A stretch of 64,000 nt of DNA from CANGYM01 sp044372405 (GTDB lineage Bacteria; Pseudomonadota; Alphaproteobacteria; JAJTHO01; CANGYM01): NCBI GenBank assembly GCA_044372405.1, contig JBILRW010000004.1, forward strand, positions 1 to 64,000. Reading direction: 5' to 3'. The translations under genes and the position numbers were made by a program. Positions 8,997 to 17,915 of this stretch are shown in pieces. The notes under the pieces are model-generated. The model saw only the letters and a program-made list of their open reading frames with translations, made no database searches and was not told the DNA's origin. Within the stretch, counting starts at the first letter, position 1, and each line of letters begins with the position of its first letter.

Positions 8997-10076
8997 ATGA
9001 CAAAAGACTGTTTTTTTTCTTTGGGATTGATGAGTGGCACGTCGGCGGATGGTATCGATGCGGCGCTGATTCGCAGCGACGGGGAGGATTTTGTGGAAAC
9101 ATTGGATACGGCCTTTGTGGCCTATCCCGATGATTTTCGAAAACGGCTGCTTTCCTGCGCCCATGAGCATCGGGAAGACGACGCTGTGCGCTCTGAATTT
9201 TCATATTGGAACCAGAAAGTTTGTGAGCAGATACTCACAAAAACAAAAGTGAGCGTTCACATGATCGCCAGCCATGGCCATACCGTGGATCATCGGCCTG
9301 ATTTGGGATGGACAAAGCAAATGGATGATCCTGCTGCTTTGGCCCATCGGTTTTTCGTGCCTGTGGTGTCGGATTTTCGTCAAAACGATATGCAAAACGG
9401 CGGGCAAGGGGCGCCCTTGGTCCCCATCTATCATCGGGTGCGGGGGCGGGGCCATGCGAAACCGCTGGCCATTGTGAATATCGGGGGGGTTAGCAACATT
9501 ACCCTGATTGATCAAAGTGAACAAATGATCGCTTTTGATGCGGGGCCGGGCAATGCCCTGATGGATGATATTTTACAAAAAAGCATCGGGGCGCGGTATG
9601 ATCATGGGGGGACCCTGGCGCTTTCCGGCCAGGTTCACCAGGATCGGGCCGAGGCCCTGCTATCCGATCCTTTTTTTGCGCAAAAAGCCCCCAAGTCCCT
9701 GGATCGTAACCATTTCGCCCAGCGGGCCCAAAGTTTGGAGGGGCTGCCCTTGCCGGATCATCTGGCGACGCTGGCCTATGTCACGGCCCTGGCCATTGCC
9801 CGAGGTATCCTGATGCACCAGCCCCATTGCCAGGAATGTCTGCTGGTGGGGGGTGGGCGAAAAAATAAAGCGGTCGTTCACTTTTTATCAGGCCACCTGC
9901 CCTGCCCTGTCCGTGACGGCGATGCCGCAGGGTTTGACAGCGATTTTATGGAGGCCGAAGCCTTCGCCTATCTGGGCATACGCAGCTTTTTGGGCCTGCC
10001 GTATTCCTTTCCCGAAACCACGGGGGTTCGTGTGCCTACGTGTGGGGGGGTGTGGACGTATCCGGGTGACAGGTGA
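8997..10076 (+). CDS. anmK: Anhydro-N-acetylmuramic acid kinase
   Basis: AnmK phosphorylates and opens 1,6-anhydro-MurNAc during peptidoglycan recycling in the cytosol, giving MurNAc 6-phosphate. The 359-residue sequence has the phosphate-binding MSGTSADGIDAAL at the N-terminus, SHGHTVDHRP, NIGGVSNIT and the FDAGPGNALMDD motif. The final residues GDR and the stop come from the heptamer array at 10063-10108, so the ancestral C-terminus may have been replaced. No MurQ or NagZ gene is nearby. Confidence 0.95.
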   Translation: MTKDCFFSLGLMSGTSADGIDAALIRSDGEDFVETLDTAFVAYPDDFRKRLLSCAHEHREDDAVRSEFSYWNQKVCEQILTKTKVSVHMIASHGHTVDHRPDLGWTKQMDDPAALAHRFFVPVVSDFRQNDMQNGGQGAPLVPIYHRVRGRGHAKPLAIVNIGGVSNITLIDQSEQMIAFDAGPGNALMDDILQKSIGARYDHGGTLALSGQVHQDRAEALLSDPFFAQKAPKSLDRNHFAQRAQSLEGLPLPDHLATLAYVTALAIARGILMHQPHCQECLLVGGGRKNKAVVHFLSGHLPCPVRDGDAAGFDSDFMEAEAFAYLGIRSFLGLPYSFPETTGVRVPTCGGVWTYPGDR

Positions 10077-10108
10077 CAGGTGACAGGTGACAGGTGACAG
10101 GTGACAGG
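10063..10108. repeat. Heptamer array, six units, at the anmK 3' end
   Basis: One CGGGTGA unit is followed by five CAGGTGA units and a partial CAGG. The TGA of the second unit (10074-10076) is the anmK stop codon. There is no opposing arm in the following 60 bp. Confidence 0.9.
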
Positions 10109-10162
10109 CAAGAACCATGGGGATGAAAGGGAGGCCATCTAAATTTTCCGTCACCAGGATTT

Positions 10163-10576
10163 TTAAATCACCACCCAATCCTCCCGCGTTAACCCCTTCA
10201 CTTTGGAAAAATGGGTGTTGCTGGTGACCAGGATGGCCTCTGCCTGCAGGGCGTGGGCGGCAATCATCAGGTCCATGGCGCCGATTTGGGTTTCTTGGGG
10301 CGTTCCTTGGGTCTGCAGGTCATGGCGGATTTTGGCATAAAAGGGCGTGACGGCCTCACACCAGGGCAGGACGTTCAAATAGGCCAGAAAGTCATCCAGA
10401 GCCCTTTGCATCAAACGGGGGGTGGGCCGCTTCTCAATCCCATGGCGTAACTCTGCCACCGTGATCACCGACACAAGCACATCTTTCATGGGGATGGCCT
10501 GTAATTTTTCCAGAACGGACAGGGGCTTGGTGCGCATAATCGCGCTGCAGGTATCGGTATCTAAGAGGTAACGCAT
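10163..10576 (-). CDS. vapC: PIN-domain toxin, VapC-like
   Basis: The start MRYLLDTDTC at 10576 gives 137 residues, a normal VapC size; a longer frame upstream would run through the antitoxin gene. Acidic active-site residues are visible in LLDTDT, in VAELRHGIE and in the GAMDLMIAAHA region. VapC proteins are Mg-dependent RNases that cut tRNA or rRNA when freed from their antitoxin. The antitoxin gene ends one base before this start, so the pair is co-translated. Confidence 0.85.
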   Translation of the reverse strand: MRYLLDTDTCSAIMRTKPLSVLEKLQAIPMKDVLVSVITVAELRHGIEKRPTPRLMQRALDDFLAYLNVLPWCEAVTPFYAKIRHDLQTQGTPQETQIGAMDLMIAAHALQAEAILVTSNTHFSKVKGLTREDWVVI

Positions 10577-10577
10577 G

Positions 10578-10805
10578 TTAAAACACACCCCGCTCTTGAG
10601 GGGGATTATCCTGACGATTCGCCAGAAAATCCTGGGGTATGGCAGGCGGGGTGGCGAAATAATCGCTCCACGACAGGGGCTTGGGGGATAAAATGACCTT
10701 ATCACCCTCTTGGGTGATAAAAACCTCCTTGGCCGTAAAACGAAAGGCCTTGGGCAACCGCACCGCCTGAGAACCGCCGGATTGAAACACTTGGGTAATG
10801 GTCAT
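10578..10805 (-). CDS. vapB: AbrB/VapB-type antitoxin
   Basis: This 75-residue protein has the N-terminal swapped-hairpin DNA-binding fold of VapB antitoxins (FQSGGSQAVRLPKAFRF then VFITQEGDKVILSPK). The C-terminal tail would wrap the PIN toxin. The stop is separated from the vapC ATG by a single base. AT-rich sequence just upstream (10820-10850, with TATATATTAT) is a likely autoregulated promoter region, though I cannot define the operator. Confidence 0.85.
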   Translation of the reverse strand: MTITQVFQSGGSQAVRLPKAFRFTAKEVFITQEGDKVILSPKPLSWSDYFATPPAIPQDFLANRQDNPPQERGVF

Positions 10806-10877
10806 GGGGTCACTGTTTTTTTATATGCACAATAAGTATATATTATCATGGATTCAGGGGGATGGCAAGGGGGAATT

Positions 10878-11219
10878 CTAATGCAGCTCCCCAAGCCCAA
10901 TAATTTCCTTGGGGGTATCGCCTGGGAATTCGGCGATGAGTTTCAGGTTTCCGCCCAGGGCCTCAACCAATTCCCGTACCTTGGATACGGGCAGATCATT
11001 TTGGCGTTCCCATTTGGAAACTTGAAACTGTTGCACGCCCAGCAGCGTTGCCAGATCAATTTGGGTTTTGTGCAGGGATTTTCGTAACTTTTGCAGGGTG
11101 ATTTCTTCGGCAATTAATTGCTCTGCCCGCTGGGCGATACGGCTTTGCTGGTCGGGGGAGAGTCCTGCGATGATGTCGTTTAGGTTGACGGGCATGAGCA
11201 GGCTCCTTTCATTCATCAC
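10878..11219 (-). CDS. XRE-family HTH regulator, antitoxin-like, without a partner toxin
   Basis: This 113-residue protein has a clear Cro/C1 helix-turn-helix at TQIDLATLLGVQQFQVSKWE followed by LPVSKVRELVEALGG, the layout of HigA/HTH antitoxins. An in-frame later start (MPVNLND, position 11195) is possible. No RelE/HigB-like ORF lies on either side. The neighbours are vapBC in the same direction and a family A repeat. It may be an orphan antitoxin or a stand-alone regulator. Confidence 0.75.
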   Translation of the reverse strand: MMNERSLLMPVNLNDIIAGLSPDQQSRIAQRAEQLIAEEITLQKLRKSLHKTQIDLATLLGVQQFQVSKWERQNDLPVSKVRELVEALGGNLKLIAEFPGDTPKEIIGLGELH

Positions 11220-11220
11220 A

Positions 11221-11244
11221 AATATATCATAATCAGAATATATT
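11221..11244. promoter_or_regulatory. Possible operator of the XRE regulator
   Basis: The AATATAT and ATATATT arms are separated by 10 bp, right upstream of the HTH gene. This is the position and symmetry expected for autorepression by a Cro-like dimer. It is inference from symmetry only. Confidence 0.35.
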
Positions 11245-11279
11245 GAAAATGGGATAATCTATCACGGTCAGCAAAAACA

Positions 11280-11401
11280 GGACTTACGCAGAACCTTTGT
11301 CATTGCGAGCGCAGCGAAGCAATCCAGGAAGGCCGCCACTGGAAAGACTGGATTGCCACGCCTCCTGCGGAGGCTCGCAATGACGTTGGGCGCAAGTCCT
11401 G
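11280..11401. repeat. Family A palindromic element, copy 2
   Basis: The element runs from GGACTTACGCAGAAC through GTCATTGCGAGCGCAGCG and CTGGATTGCCACGCC to GCGCAAGTCCT. It lies between the XRE gene and the glnA stop codon and could form one long hairpin at the end of glnA transcripts. Confidence 0.9.
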
Positions 11402-11406
11402 AGGCC

Positions 11407-12810
11407 CTAAGAACTAAAATACAATTTATATTCAATAGGGTGGGGACTGGTTTCGTACAGTTTAACTTCTTCGGTTTTCAGCTCGATATAGGATTCGATC
11501 AGACCTTTGGAAAACACGTTGCCTTCGGTTAAGAAGTCATGATCCCGCTCCAGGGCATCCAGGGCTTGACGGAGAGAGCTGCAGACGGTGGGCAGGGATT
11601 TGACTTCCTGTTCCGAGGCATCGTAGAGGTTGCGGTCCATGGCCGCGCCGGGATCGATTTTGTTGCGGACCCCATCCAGGCCGGCCATGACCATGGCGGC
11701 AAAGGCCAGGTAAGGGTTGGCGGTGGGGTCGGGGAAACGAACCTCCACCCGTTTGGCCTTGGGGGATTCATAGTGGGGAATCCGGCAGGATACGGAACGG
11801 TTACGGGAGGAATAGCCCAGGACCACAGGGGCCTCAAACCCAGGAATCAACCGTTTGTAACTGTTGGTGGTGGGGTTGGTGAAAGCGTTAATGGCCCGAC
11901 CGTGTTTGATAATCCCGCCGATGTACCACAGGGCTTCCTGGGAAAGACCCGCATACTCAGAACCGGCAAACAGGGGCTGACCGTTTTTCCAAAGGGACTG
12001 GTGCACGTGCATTCCCGATCCGTTGTCCCCCGCCATGGGCTTGGCCATAAAGGTGGCGGTTTTGTTATAGGATTGCGCCACATTGCGCACAACGTATTTG
12101 TACAGCTGCATCCGGTCCGCGGTTTCCACCAGGGTGCCGTATAAAATCCCCAGTTCACACTGGGCGGGGGCCACTTCGTGGTGGTGTTTTTCCACGGGCA
12201 AGCCCATTTCCTTCATCCGGGTGAGCATTTCCGCGCGGATATCCACCAGGGCGTCTACCGGCGCGCAGGGGAAATAGCCACCCTTGGCACTGGGACGGTG
12301 CCCCAAATTGCCGCCGTCATAATCACGGCCAGAGTTATGGGGCAGCTCTTCTGAATCAATTCTATAAAAAGAATGATCCTGATTCACGGCAAAACGGACA
12401 TCATCAAAAATGAAAAACTCAGCCTCTGGCCCGAAATAGGCTGTGTCGGCCAGGTTAGAAGATTTCACATAGGCCTCGGCCGCCTTGGCCACCGAGCGGG
12501 GGTCACGGTCATAGGGTTTGTTCGTAATGGGGTCAAAAACATCACAAACAACGACCAAACTGGGCTGTGCGGTAAAGGGATCCACAACAACGCTGTGGGC
12601 ATCGGGCATCAATTTCATATCGGATTCGTTAATGGCCTTCCACCCGGGGATGGAGGAGCCATCAAACATGATCCCCTCATCAAACATTTTTTGATCCACC
12701 ACGGAAACATCCATGGCCATATGGTGCCAGACACCCTTAAGATCCGAAAAACGGACATCAATATATTGAATGTCATGTTCCTGAATCAGATCAAAAACGT
12801 TTTGGGCCAT
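11407..12810 (-). CDS. glnA: Glutamine synthetase, type I
   Basis: The enzyme ligates ammonia to glutamate with ATP and is the main entry of nitrogen. The 467 residues match GSI-beta proteins. Visible motifs are the N-terminal DLKGVWHHM block, MFDGSSIPGW, the NGSGMHVHQS metal/glutamate site, the NPTTNSYKRL ATP loop and the adenylylation tyrosine Y396 in NLYD, so control by GlnE is expected. The usual glnB upstream partner is missing. The upstream gap contains a sigma-54-like match with the wrong spacing (see rejected items). Confidence 0.97.
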   Translation of the reverse strand: MAQNVFDLIQEHDIQYIDVRFSDLKGVWHHMAMDVSVVDQKMFDEGIMFDGSSIPGWKAINESDMKLMPDAHSVVVDPFTAQPSLVVVCDVFDPITNKPYDRDPRSVAKAAEAYVKSSNLADTAYFGPEAEFFIFDDVRFAVNQDHSFYRIDSEELPHNSGRDYDGGNLGHRPSAKGGYFPCAPVDALVDIRAEMLTRMKEMGLPVEKHHHEVAPAQCELGILYGTLVETADRMQLYKYVVRNVAQSYNKTATFMAKPMAGDNGSGMHVHQSLWKNGQPLFAGSEYAGLSQEALWYIGGIIKHGRAINAFTNPTTNSYKRLIPGFEAPVVLGYSSRNRSVSCRIPHYESPKAKRVEVRFPDPTANPYLAFAAMVMAGLDGVRNKIDPGAAMDRNLYDASEQEVKSLPTVCSSLRQALDALERDHDFLTEGNVFSKGLIESYIELKTEEVKLYETSPHPIEYKLYFSS

Positions 12811-13034
12811 AAAAAGTCCTCTGCCACGGTGAAAAAAATGTTATTGCCTCATATCATGCCAAAAACGGGTTAACGCCTCAAGGGGGGTAAGGGCAAGAGC
12901 CCGACTTTTTCACCAATTCCTTTAGGCCGTTGCTTTTTTGTCACAGTTGATCCCTTTAGGGAAAGACCTCAAGATCCAGATCCAAGGGACCATCAAAGGT
13001 CCCCCGATTGAACCTTGCGGGGAGCACGATAGCC
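12811..13034. promoter_or_regulatory. Intergenic region upstream of glnA
   Basis: This gap of 224 bp lies between the glnA start and the lpxA stop, both read on the minus strand. It must hold the glnA promoter. I see no clear sigma-70 pair and no convincing NtrC sites. Confidence 0.4.
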
Positions 13035-13826
13035 TTATGACGACGGAACACATAGGCCCCGTTTGGACGGGGTTTTCAAAAAAGAGCGCCAGGTTTGAGA
13101 CAAAGACCCCGTGGCCTGGATCTGCTTTAAGCGCTCTGCCAGCGGGGTGGGTTCGGGTTTAAAAAGGGTATGATAAAGCGCTTGCAAATCGGCGATGGCT
13201 TCCCGGGATTGCCCGGAACGTTTCAGGCCCACCAAATTCAGACCGCGCAAGGATCCCCGCTCGCCCATGACCAGGGTATAGGGCAGAACATCTTGTTCAA
13301 CCCCGGTCAACCCCCCGATCATAGCCCCGCGACCGATACGCACAAATTGGTGAACAGCGCAAAGGCCGCCCAGGACGGCATCGTCTTCCACAACCACATG
13401 GCCGGCCAGGGTGGCGTTGTTGGCCATAATCACACGGTTATGAACCTGGCAATCATGGGCAATATGCACCCCCACCATCAGCAAGCACTCATCCCCCACG
13501 CGGGTATGAAGACCCCCGCCCTCCGTGCCACTATTCACGGTCACATGTTCCCGAATGACGGTACGGGGGCCGATGGTGGTGTAGGAGACTTCCCCCGCAT
13601 ATTTTAAATCCTGGGGTGGGGTCCCCAGGGAGGCAAAGGGATAAACCGTCGTATTTTCGCCCAAAACCGTATGACCGTCCACCACCACGTGGCTGATGAG
13701 CTTAACACCGGCGTGCAACGTGACATTCGGCCCCACCACACAAAAAGGGCCCACAGAAACGCCCTGCCCCACCTGGGCGGCGGGGTCCACCGAGGCCAGG
13801 GGGTGAATGAACTTAGGCGTCGCCAT
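13035..13826 (-). CDS. lpxA: UDP-N-acetylglucosamine acyltransferase
   Basis: LpxA transfers a 3-hydroxyacyl chain from ACP to UDP-GlcNAc, the first step of lipid A synthesis. Starting at MATPKFIHP (13826) gives 263 residues, the usual length. Left-handed beta-helix hexapeptide repeats fill the first two thirds. The catalytic histidine lies in GVHIAHDC, and the C-terminal helical bundle is present. The start overlaps the end of fabZ by 14 bp, so the two are translated together. lpxD, lpxI and lpxB, which often flank this pair, are absent. Confidence 0.95.
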   Translation of the reverse strand: MATPKFIHPLASVDPAAQVGQGVSVGPFCVVGPNVTLHAGVKLISHVVVDGHTVLGENTTVYPFASLGTPPQDLKYAGEVSYTTIGPRTVIREHVTVNSGTEGGGLHTRVGDECLLMVGVHIAHDCQVHNRVIMANNATLAGHVVVEDDAVLGGLCAVHQFVRIGRGAMIGGLTGVEQDVLPYTLVMGERGSLRGLNLVGLKRSGQSREAIADLQALYHTLFKPEPTPLAERLKQIQATGSLSQTWRSFLKTPSKRGLCVPSS

Positions 13827-14325
13827 CAGGGGCGTCCCGATCAACAATCATGGCTGAGAACGTGGCCTCGCACACGCGAACGCCGGCAACGGAGGCCTCG
13901 GCCTCGATCTTCCACACCCGTTTGCGACGCATCAGGGCGCGCACGTCATAAATCACCTGATCCCCGGGGACCACGGGCTTGCGAAACTTGGCTGTTTCGA
14001 TGTTCATAAAATAAACCAGCTTATCCGTCATGTCTTCGCCCAAGGCCACGCCCACCAAAACACCGGCGGTTTGGGCCATGCCCTCGATCATCAAAACACC
14101 GGGCATGACGGGTTTTCCGGGGAAATGCCCCTGGAAATGGGCCTCGTTAATGCTGACATTTTTAACGCCCCGGGCGCGATCAGGGGCCTCAACAAACAAG
14201 ACGCGATCAATCATTAAAAAAGGATACCGGTGGGGGATCAGCTGACAAATATCGTCAATGTCCAGATCCTCAACAACGATGGTGTCGGTTTCTATTTTTT
14301 TGCGAAATTTTTTCATTAACGTCAT
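13813..14325 (-). CDS. fabZ: 3-hydroxyacyl-ACP dehydratase FabZ
   Basis: FabZ dehydrates 3-hydroxyacyl-ACP in fatty acid elongation. The hot-dog fold shows LIPHRYPFLMIDRV and AHFQGHFPGKPVMPGVLMIE, which contain the catalytic His and Glu. The 170 residues include a slightly long lysine-rich N-terminus; MKKFRKK may be the true start. It is the first gene of a two-gene unit with lpxA, linking supply of hydroxyacyl-ACP to fatty acid and lipid A synthesis. Confidence 0.95.
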   Translation of the reverse strand: MTLMKKFRKKIETDTIVVEDLDIDDICQLIPHRYPFLMIDRVLFVEAPDRARGVKNVSINEAHFQGHFPGKPVMPGVLMIEGMAQTAGVLVGVALGEDMTDKLVYFMNIETAKFRKPVVPGDQVIYDVRALMRRKRVWKIEAEASVAGVRVCEATFSAMIVDRDAPDGDA

Positions 14326-14366
14326 GGGCGGGGAAAAAATCGTTTTGTGTCACTGTATTCCTTCAG

Positions 14367-14486
14367 AACTTAGGCAGAACCTTCGTCATTGCGAGCGAAG
14401 AGAAGCAATCCAGAAACGCCGATACCAGAAAGACTGGATTGCCACGCCTCCTACGGAGGCTCGCAATGACGTTCTGCGTAAGTCCT
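14367..14486. repeat. Family A palindromic element, copy 3
   Basis: The ends are AACTTAGGCAGAAC and GTTCTGCGTAAGTCC, with the inner arm GTCATTGCGAGCGAAG. It lies upstream of fabZ and downstream of tRNA-Arg, both on the minus strand. Confidence 0.9.
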
Positions 14487-14567
14487 ATCCTTAGTCCCAT
14501 ACCAGATTATCATGGGGGGGACAAATGGTTTGTGGGGGCGTGCAGGGCTGTTTATTTTTGAAAAACC

Positions 14568-14644
14568 TGGCGCGCCCGAGAGGACTTGAACCCCTAACCT
14601 CCAGATTCGTAGTCTGGCACTCTATCCAGTTGAGCTACGGGCGC
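14568..14644 (-). tRNA. tRNA-Arg (anticodon ACG)
   Basis: A full cloverleaf can be read on the minus strand: acceptor GCGCCCG pairs with CGGGCGC, the anticodon stem CCAGA/TCTGG encloses CTACGAA (anticodon ACG), the T-arm has GTTCAAGTC, the discriminator is G and CCA is encoded. A34 is expected to be edited to inosine. Confidence 0.97.
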
Positions 14645-14811
14645 AAAAACAGTGATGGATCCACCCATAATGTTATCATGGGTTTGAGGAGGTGTTCTAA
14701 TGTATTTCCCTGGGGGGTTCAAGAGATTTATGGAACAATTTACGCCCTGTCTTGAAAATCCCCCAAAATCCGTGCTAAGGCTGGGGCCCTGTATGATTAT
14801 GAAATAAACCC

Positions 14812-16539
14812 ATGACCCTTTTTCATCGTTTAAAAGCTGATCTTACCCAGAGTGTTAAGGACCTTTTTCCGGAGGCCGGCGAGGTTTCCTTTGTGGTGGA
14901 GCCCTGCAAAGACCCAAAACACGGGGATGTGGCCACCAACGTGGCCATGGTGCTGGCGGGGACATTAAAAAAAAATCCCCGGGAGGTTGCGGGGGCGTTT
15001 TTGCCGCTACTTAAGGCGCTTTCGTATATTGATCAGGCCGATGTGGCGGGTCCTGGGTTTATTAACCTGATGATTGAGGAAAATTTCTGGCGTGATGAAC
15101 TCACCCGGATTTATCATGAAGGCCCCCGGTATGGGGCGCAAAATCTGGGGCATGGCACCCCTGTGATTGTGGAGTATGTATCGGCCAACCCCACCGGCCC
15201 CATGCATGTGGGGCATGTTCGCGGCGGCGTGTTTGGCGATGCCTTGGCCCGTTTGCTGGCCTATGTGGGGTACGATGTTACCAAAGAATATTATATCAAC
15301 GATGCGGGGGCGCAAATTGATGTGCTGGCGCGTTCGCTGTATCACCGGTATACCCAGCTGCATGATCCTGCGGTGGGGGATGTGCCGCCGGGGCTGTACC
15401 CGGGGGAGTATGTCATTGACGCCGCCCGCACGATTCAGGGCGAAGATGGCAATCGTTGGTTAAGCGCGGGGGAAGAGGTTTGGCTGCCTGCCTTCCGCAA
15501 CAAAGCTGTGGCGGCCATGTTGGGGGAGATTCGGGATGATCTGGCGGCGCTGGGCATTGTGTTTGATCGCTTTACCTCAGAAGCCAGCCTGCAATCCCAG
15601 ATTGCGGGGGTTCTTGAGACGTTAGAGCGCATGGGCCATGTGGGTATGGGCACGTTGCCGCCCCCCAAGGGACAAGAGGATGAGGACTGGCAACCCCGCC
15701 ACCAACGCCTGTTTTTTTCCACACGTTTTGGGGATGATGTGGATCGGGCGCTGCAAAAGGAAGACGGAAGTTGGACGTATTTTGCCAGCGATGTGGCCTA
15801 TAACGCCGATAAAATTCATCGGGGGGCCAAAATGCTGATTAACGTTTTGGGCGCGGATCATGGGGGATATGTGAAGCGGTTGAGCGCAGCGGTGGAGGCC
15901 CTGTCGGGGGGAAACACAACCCTAACCGTCAAGCTATGCCAGATGGTGGCCCTGAAAAAAAATGGGGAAGAGCTGAAAATGTCCAAGCGGGCCGGGACCT
16001 TTGTCACCGCCAGGGATGTTATTGATCGGGTGGGGAAAGATGTGCTGCGCCTGATTATGCTGACCCGGCGCAACGATATGGCCTTTGAGTTTGACATTGA
16101 CCGCGTGTATGAACAAAGCAAAGACAATCCGGTGTTTTATGTTCAATATGCCTTTGCCCGGACCTGTTCCATTCTGCGCCATGCGCTTTCGGTATTGGAA
16201 ACCACGCCCGAAGCATTGAAAACCCGGATGGATCAGGCGGATTTGACGCGCTTGCTGCCCGAGGATCACACGCTGATTAAACAGCTGGCCCTGTGGCCCC
16301 GCACGCTGGAATTGGCGGCGGTGCATCAGGAGCCCCACCGCATTGTGTTTTATTTGATGGACGTGGCCCATGCCTTTCACCATTTGTGGCATTTGGGCAG
16401 CAGCCAGCATGCGTTGCGCTTTTTGGCGCCGGAGGATCCGGCCCTGACGTCAGCCCGTTTGGTGTTGGTGACGGGCACGCAAAATGTGCTGCGCTCGGCC
16501 TTTGACATCTTGGGGGTTGAGGCGAAGGAGACGATGTGA
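14812..16539 (+). CDS. argS: Arginyl-tRNA synthetase
   Basis: This class I synthetase has 575 residues. It contains the Arg-tRNA recognition N-terminal domain, the HIGH-type signature HVGH at 132-135 (SANPTGPMHVGHVRG), the KMSKS loop as KMSKR and a C-terminal DALR helix bundle (FHHLWHLGSS). It lies directly downstream, in the opposite direction, of a tRNA-Arg gene. The SPOR-domain gene that often follows argS in alphaproteobacteria is absent; a heptamer hairpin follows instead. Confidence 0.97.
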   Translation: MTLFHRLKADLTQSVKDLFPEAGEVSFVVEPCKDPKHGDVATNVAMVLAGTLKKNPREVAGAFLPLLKALSYIDQADVAGPGFINLMIEENFWRDELTRIYHEGPRYGAQNLGHGTPVIVEYVSANPTGPMHVGHVRGGVFGDALARLLAYVGYDVTKEYYINDAGAQIDVLARSLYHRYTQLHDPAVGDVPPGLYPGEYVIDAARTIQGEDGNRWLSAGEEVWLPAFRNKAVAAMLGEIRDDLAALGIVFDRFTSEASLQSQIAGVLETLERMGHVGMGTLPPPKGQEDEDWQPRHQRLFFSTRFGDDVDRALQKEDGSWTYFASDVAYNADKIHRGAKMLINVLGADHGGYVKRLSAAVEALSGGNTTLTVKLCQMVALKKNGEELKMSKRAGTFVTARDVIDRVGKDVLRLIMLTRRNDMAFEFDIDRVYEQSKDNPVFYVQYAFARTCSILRHALSVLETTPEALKTRMDQADLTRLLPEDHTLIKQLALWPRTLELAAVHQEPHRIVFYLMDVAHAFHHLWHLGSSQHALRFLAPEDPALTSARLVLVTGTQNVLRSAFDILGVEAKETM

Positions 16540-16540
16540 T

Positions 16541-16662
16541 CCGGAGGACGGAGGACAGAAGACCGAGGACGGAATTTGTTTTGATCCTTTCAAGTGTTCA
16601 AAGGAATCTTTCCGCCCCTCCTCTGTCTTCTGTCCTCTGTCCTCCGTCCTGTCCTCCGTCCT
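16541..16662. repeat. Inverted heptamer array with GGAGGAC unit
   Basis: The left arm steps through GGAGGAC, GGAGGAC, AGAAGAC, CGAGGAC. The right arm steps through TCTGTCT, TCTGTCC, TCTGTCC, TCCGTCC. The two arms are complementary and enclose about 45 bp. It starts at the argS stop codon and ends just before tyrS. Layout and 7-bp period match the CAGGTGA arrays although the unit sequence is different. Confidence 0.85.
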
Positions 16663-16697
16663 TGCATCCCTAAAAAATGCTGATAGACTCGGGGCTT

Positions 16698-17915
16698 ATG
16701 ACACAGTATAACTCTTCTTTTTTAAAAACGTTGCACGGGCGTGGTTTGCTGCAGGATGGGGCGGGGCTGCCGGAGCTGGATGAGCGGCTGAAAAGCCCTG
16801 GCCAGCGGGCGTATATTGGGTTTGACTGCACGGCGGATTGTTTGCACGTCGGCAGTTTGCTGCCCGTGATTTTGCTGCGGCATTTTCATGGGGCGGGGCA
16901 TACGCCCATTGTTTTGTTTGGGGGCGGGACGACGAAAATCGGGGATCCTTCGGGAAAAGACACCGCCCGCCAGCTGCTGGATCATGACACCATCCAAAAA
17001 AACAAGGCCGGCATTATGGCCGTGATTCATCGTTTGGTGCCGGGGCTAACCCCGGAAACCGTGGTGGATAATGCCGATTGGCTGGGGGGACTGGGCTATA
17101 TTGATTTTCTGCGCGATATTGGCCCGCATTTTTCCATTAACCGGATGCTGACCTTTGATAGTGTTCGCTTAAGGCTGGAGCGTGAACAGACGCTCAGTTT
17201 TTTAGAATTTAACTATATGCTGCTGCAATCCTATGATTTTTGGCACTTGTTTAAAACCAAGAATTGCATCCTGCAAATGGGGGGATCGGATCAATGGGGC
17301 AATATGATTTCGGGTGTGGATTTGATCCGGCGGCTGGAGGGGAAAACCGCCCACGCCCTGACGGTGCCCCTGCTGACCACCGCCAGCGGGGCCAAGATGG
17401 GCAAAACGGCGGATGGGGCGGTGTGGTTGTCGGCTGAAAAGACCTCCCCCTATGATTTTTGGCAGTACTGGCGAAATACAGAGGACGCCGATGTGGGGAA
17501 ATTCCTGCGGTTTTTTACGACGCTTCCCCTGGAGGACATTGATGATCTGACCAAGGCCGGCGGTGCGTCGCTGAATGCCGCCAAAATCCGCCTGGCCACG
17601 GAAGTGACAACGTTGTGTCATGGGGAAGGGGTGGCGCTGTCTGCGGCAGAAACGGCGCAAAAGACCTTTTCCGGCGGGGGGCTGGGGGAGGATATTCCCA
17701 CGCTGGCCGTCCAGGGCACAGTGACGGTGATGGATTTGCTTGTGAACGCTCACTTCTGTTCCAGTCGGGGGGAAGCCAAGCGGTTGATCGAACAAGGCGG
17801 CGTGAAAATAGGCGGCAGCACGGTGGGCGATGTGAACGCCAAGGTTGAGCCCTCGTCTGAGCCCCTGCCCCTTCAGGTGGGCAAAAAAAAACATGCTCGT
17901 GTTGTATGGCACTAA
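16698..17915 (+). CDS. tyrS: Tyrosyl-tRNA synthetase
   Basis: The start at 16698 (MTQYNSSFL) gives 405 residues; an upstream in-frame ATG at 16677 is less likely. The class I HIGH motif is seen as LHVGSL within YIGFDCTADCLHVG. The KMSKS-equivalent is KMGKT, as is common in bacterial TyrRS. A C-terminal S4 RNA-binding domain (CSSRGEAKRLIEQGGVKIGG) is present. It is the first gene of a packed run; its stop overlaps pyrF by 10 bp. Confidence 0.96.
   Translation: MTQYNSSFLKTLHGRGLLQDGAGLPELDERLKSPGQRAYIGFDCTADCLHVGSLLPVILLRHFHGAGHTPIVLFGGGTTKIGDPSGKDTARQLLDHDTIQKNKAGIMAVIHRLVPGLTPETVVDNADWLGGLGYIDFLRDIGPHFSINRMLTFDSVRLRLEREQTLSFLEFNYMLLQSYDFWHLFKTKNCILQMGGSDQWGNMISGVDLIRRLEGKTAHALTVPLLTTASGAKMGKTADGAVWLSAEKTSPYDFWQYWRNTEDADVGKFLRFFTTLPLEDIDDLTKAGGASLNAAKIRLATEVTTLCHGEGVALSAAETAQKTFSGGGLGEDIPTLAVQGTVTVMDLLVNAHFCSSRGEAKRLIEQGGVKIGGSTVGDVNAKVEPSSEPLPLQVGKKKHARVVWH

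Noticed and set aside
12845..12861. Sigma-54-like promoter (minus strand TGGCATGATATGAGGCA) upstream of glnA
   Set aside because: The GG-to-GC spacing is 11 rather than 10 bp and the -12 part is poor, so I do not annotate it, although the position would suit glnA.
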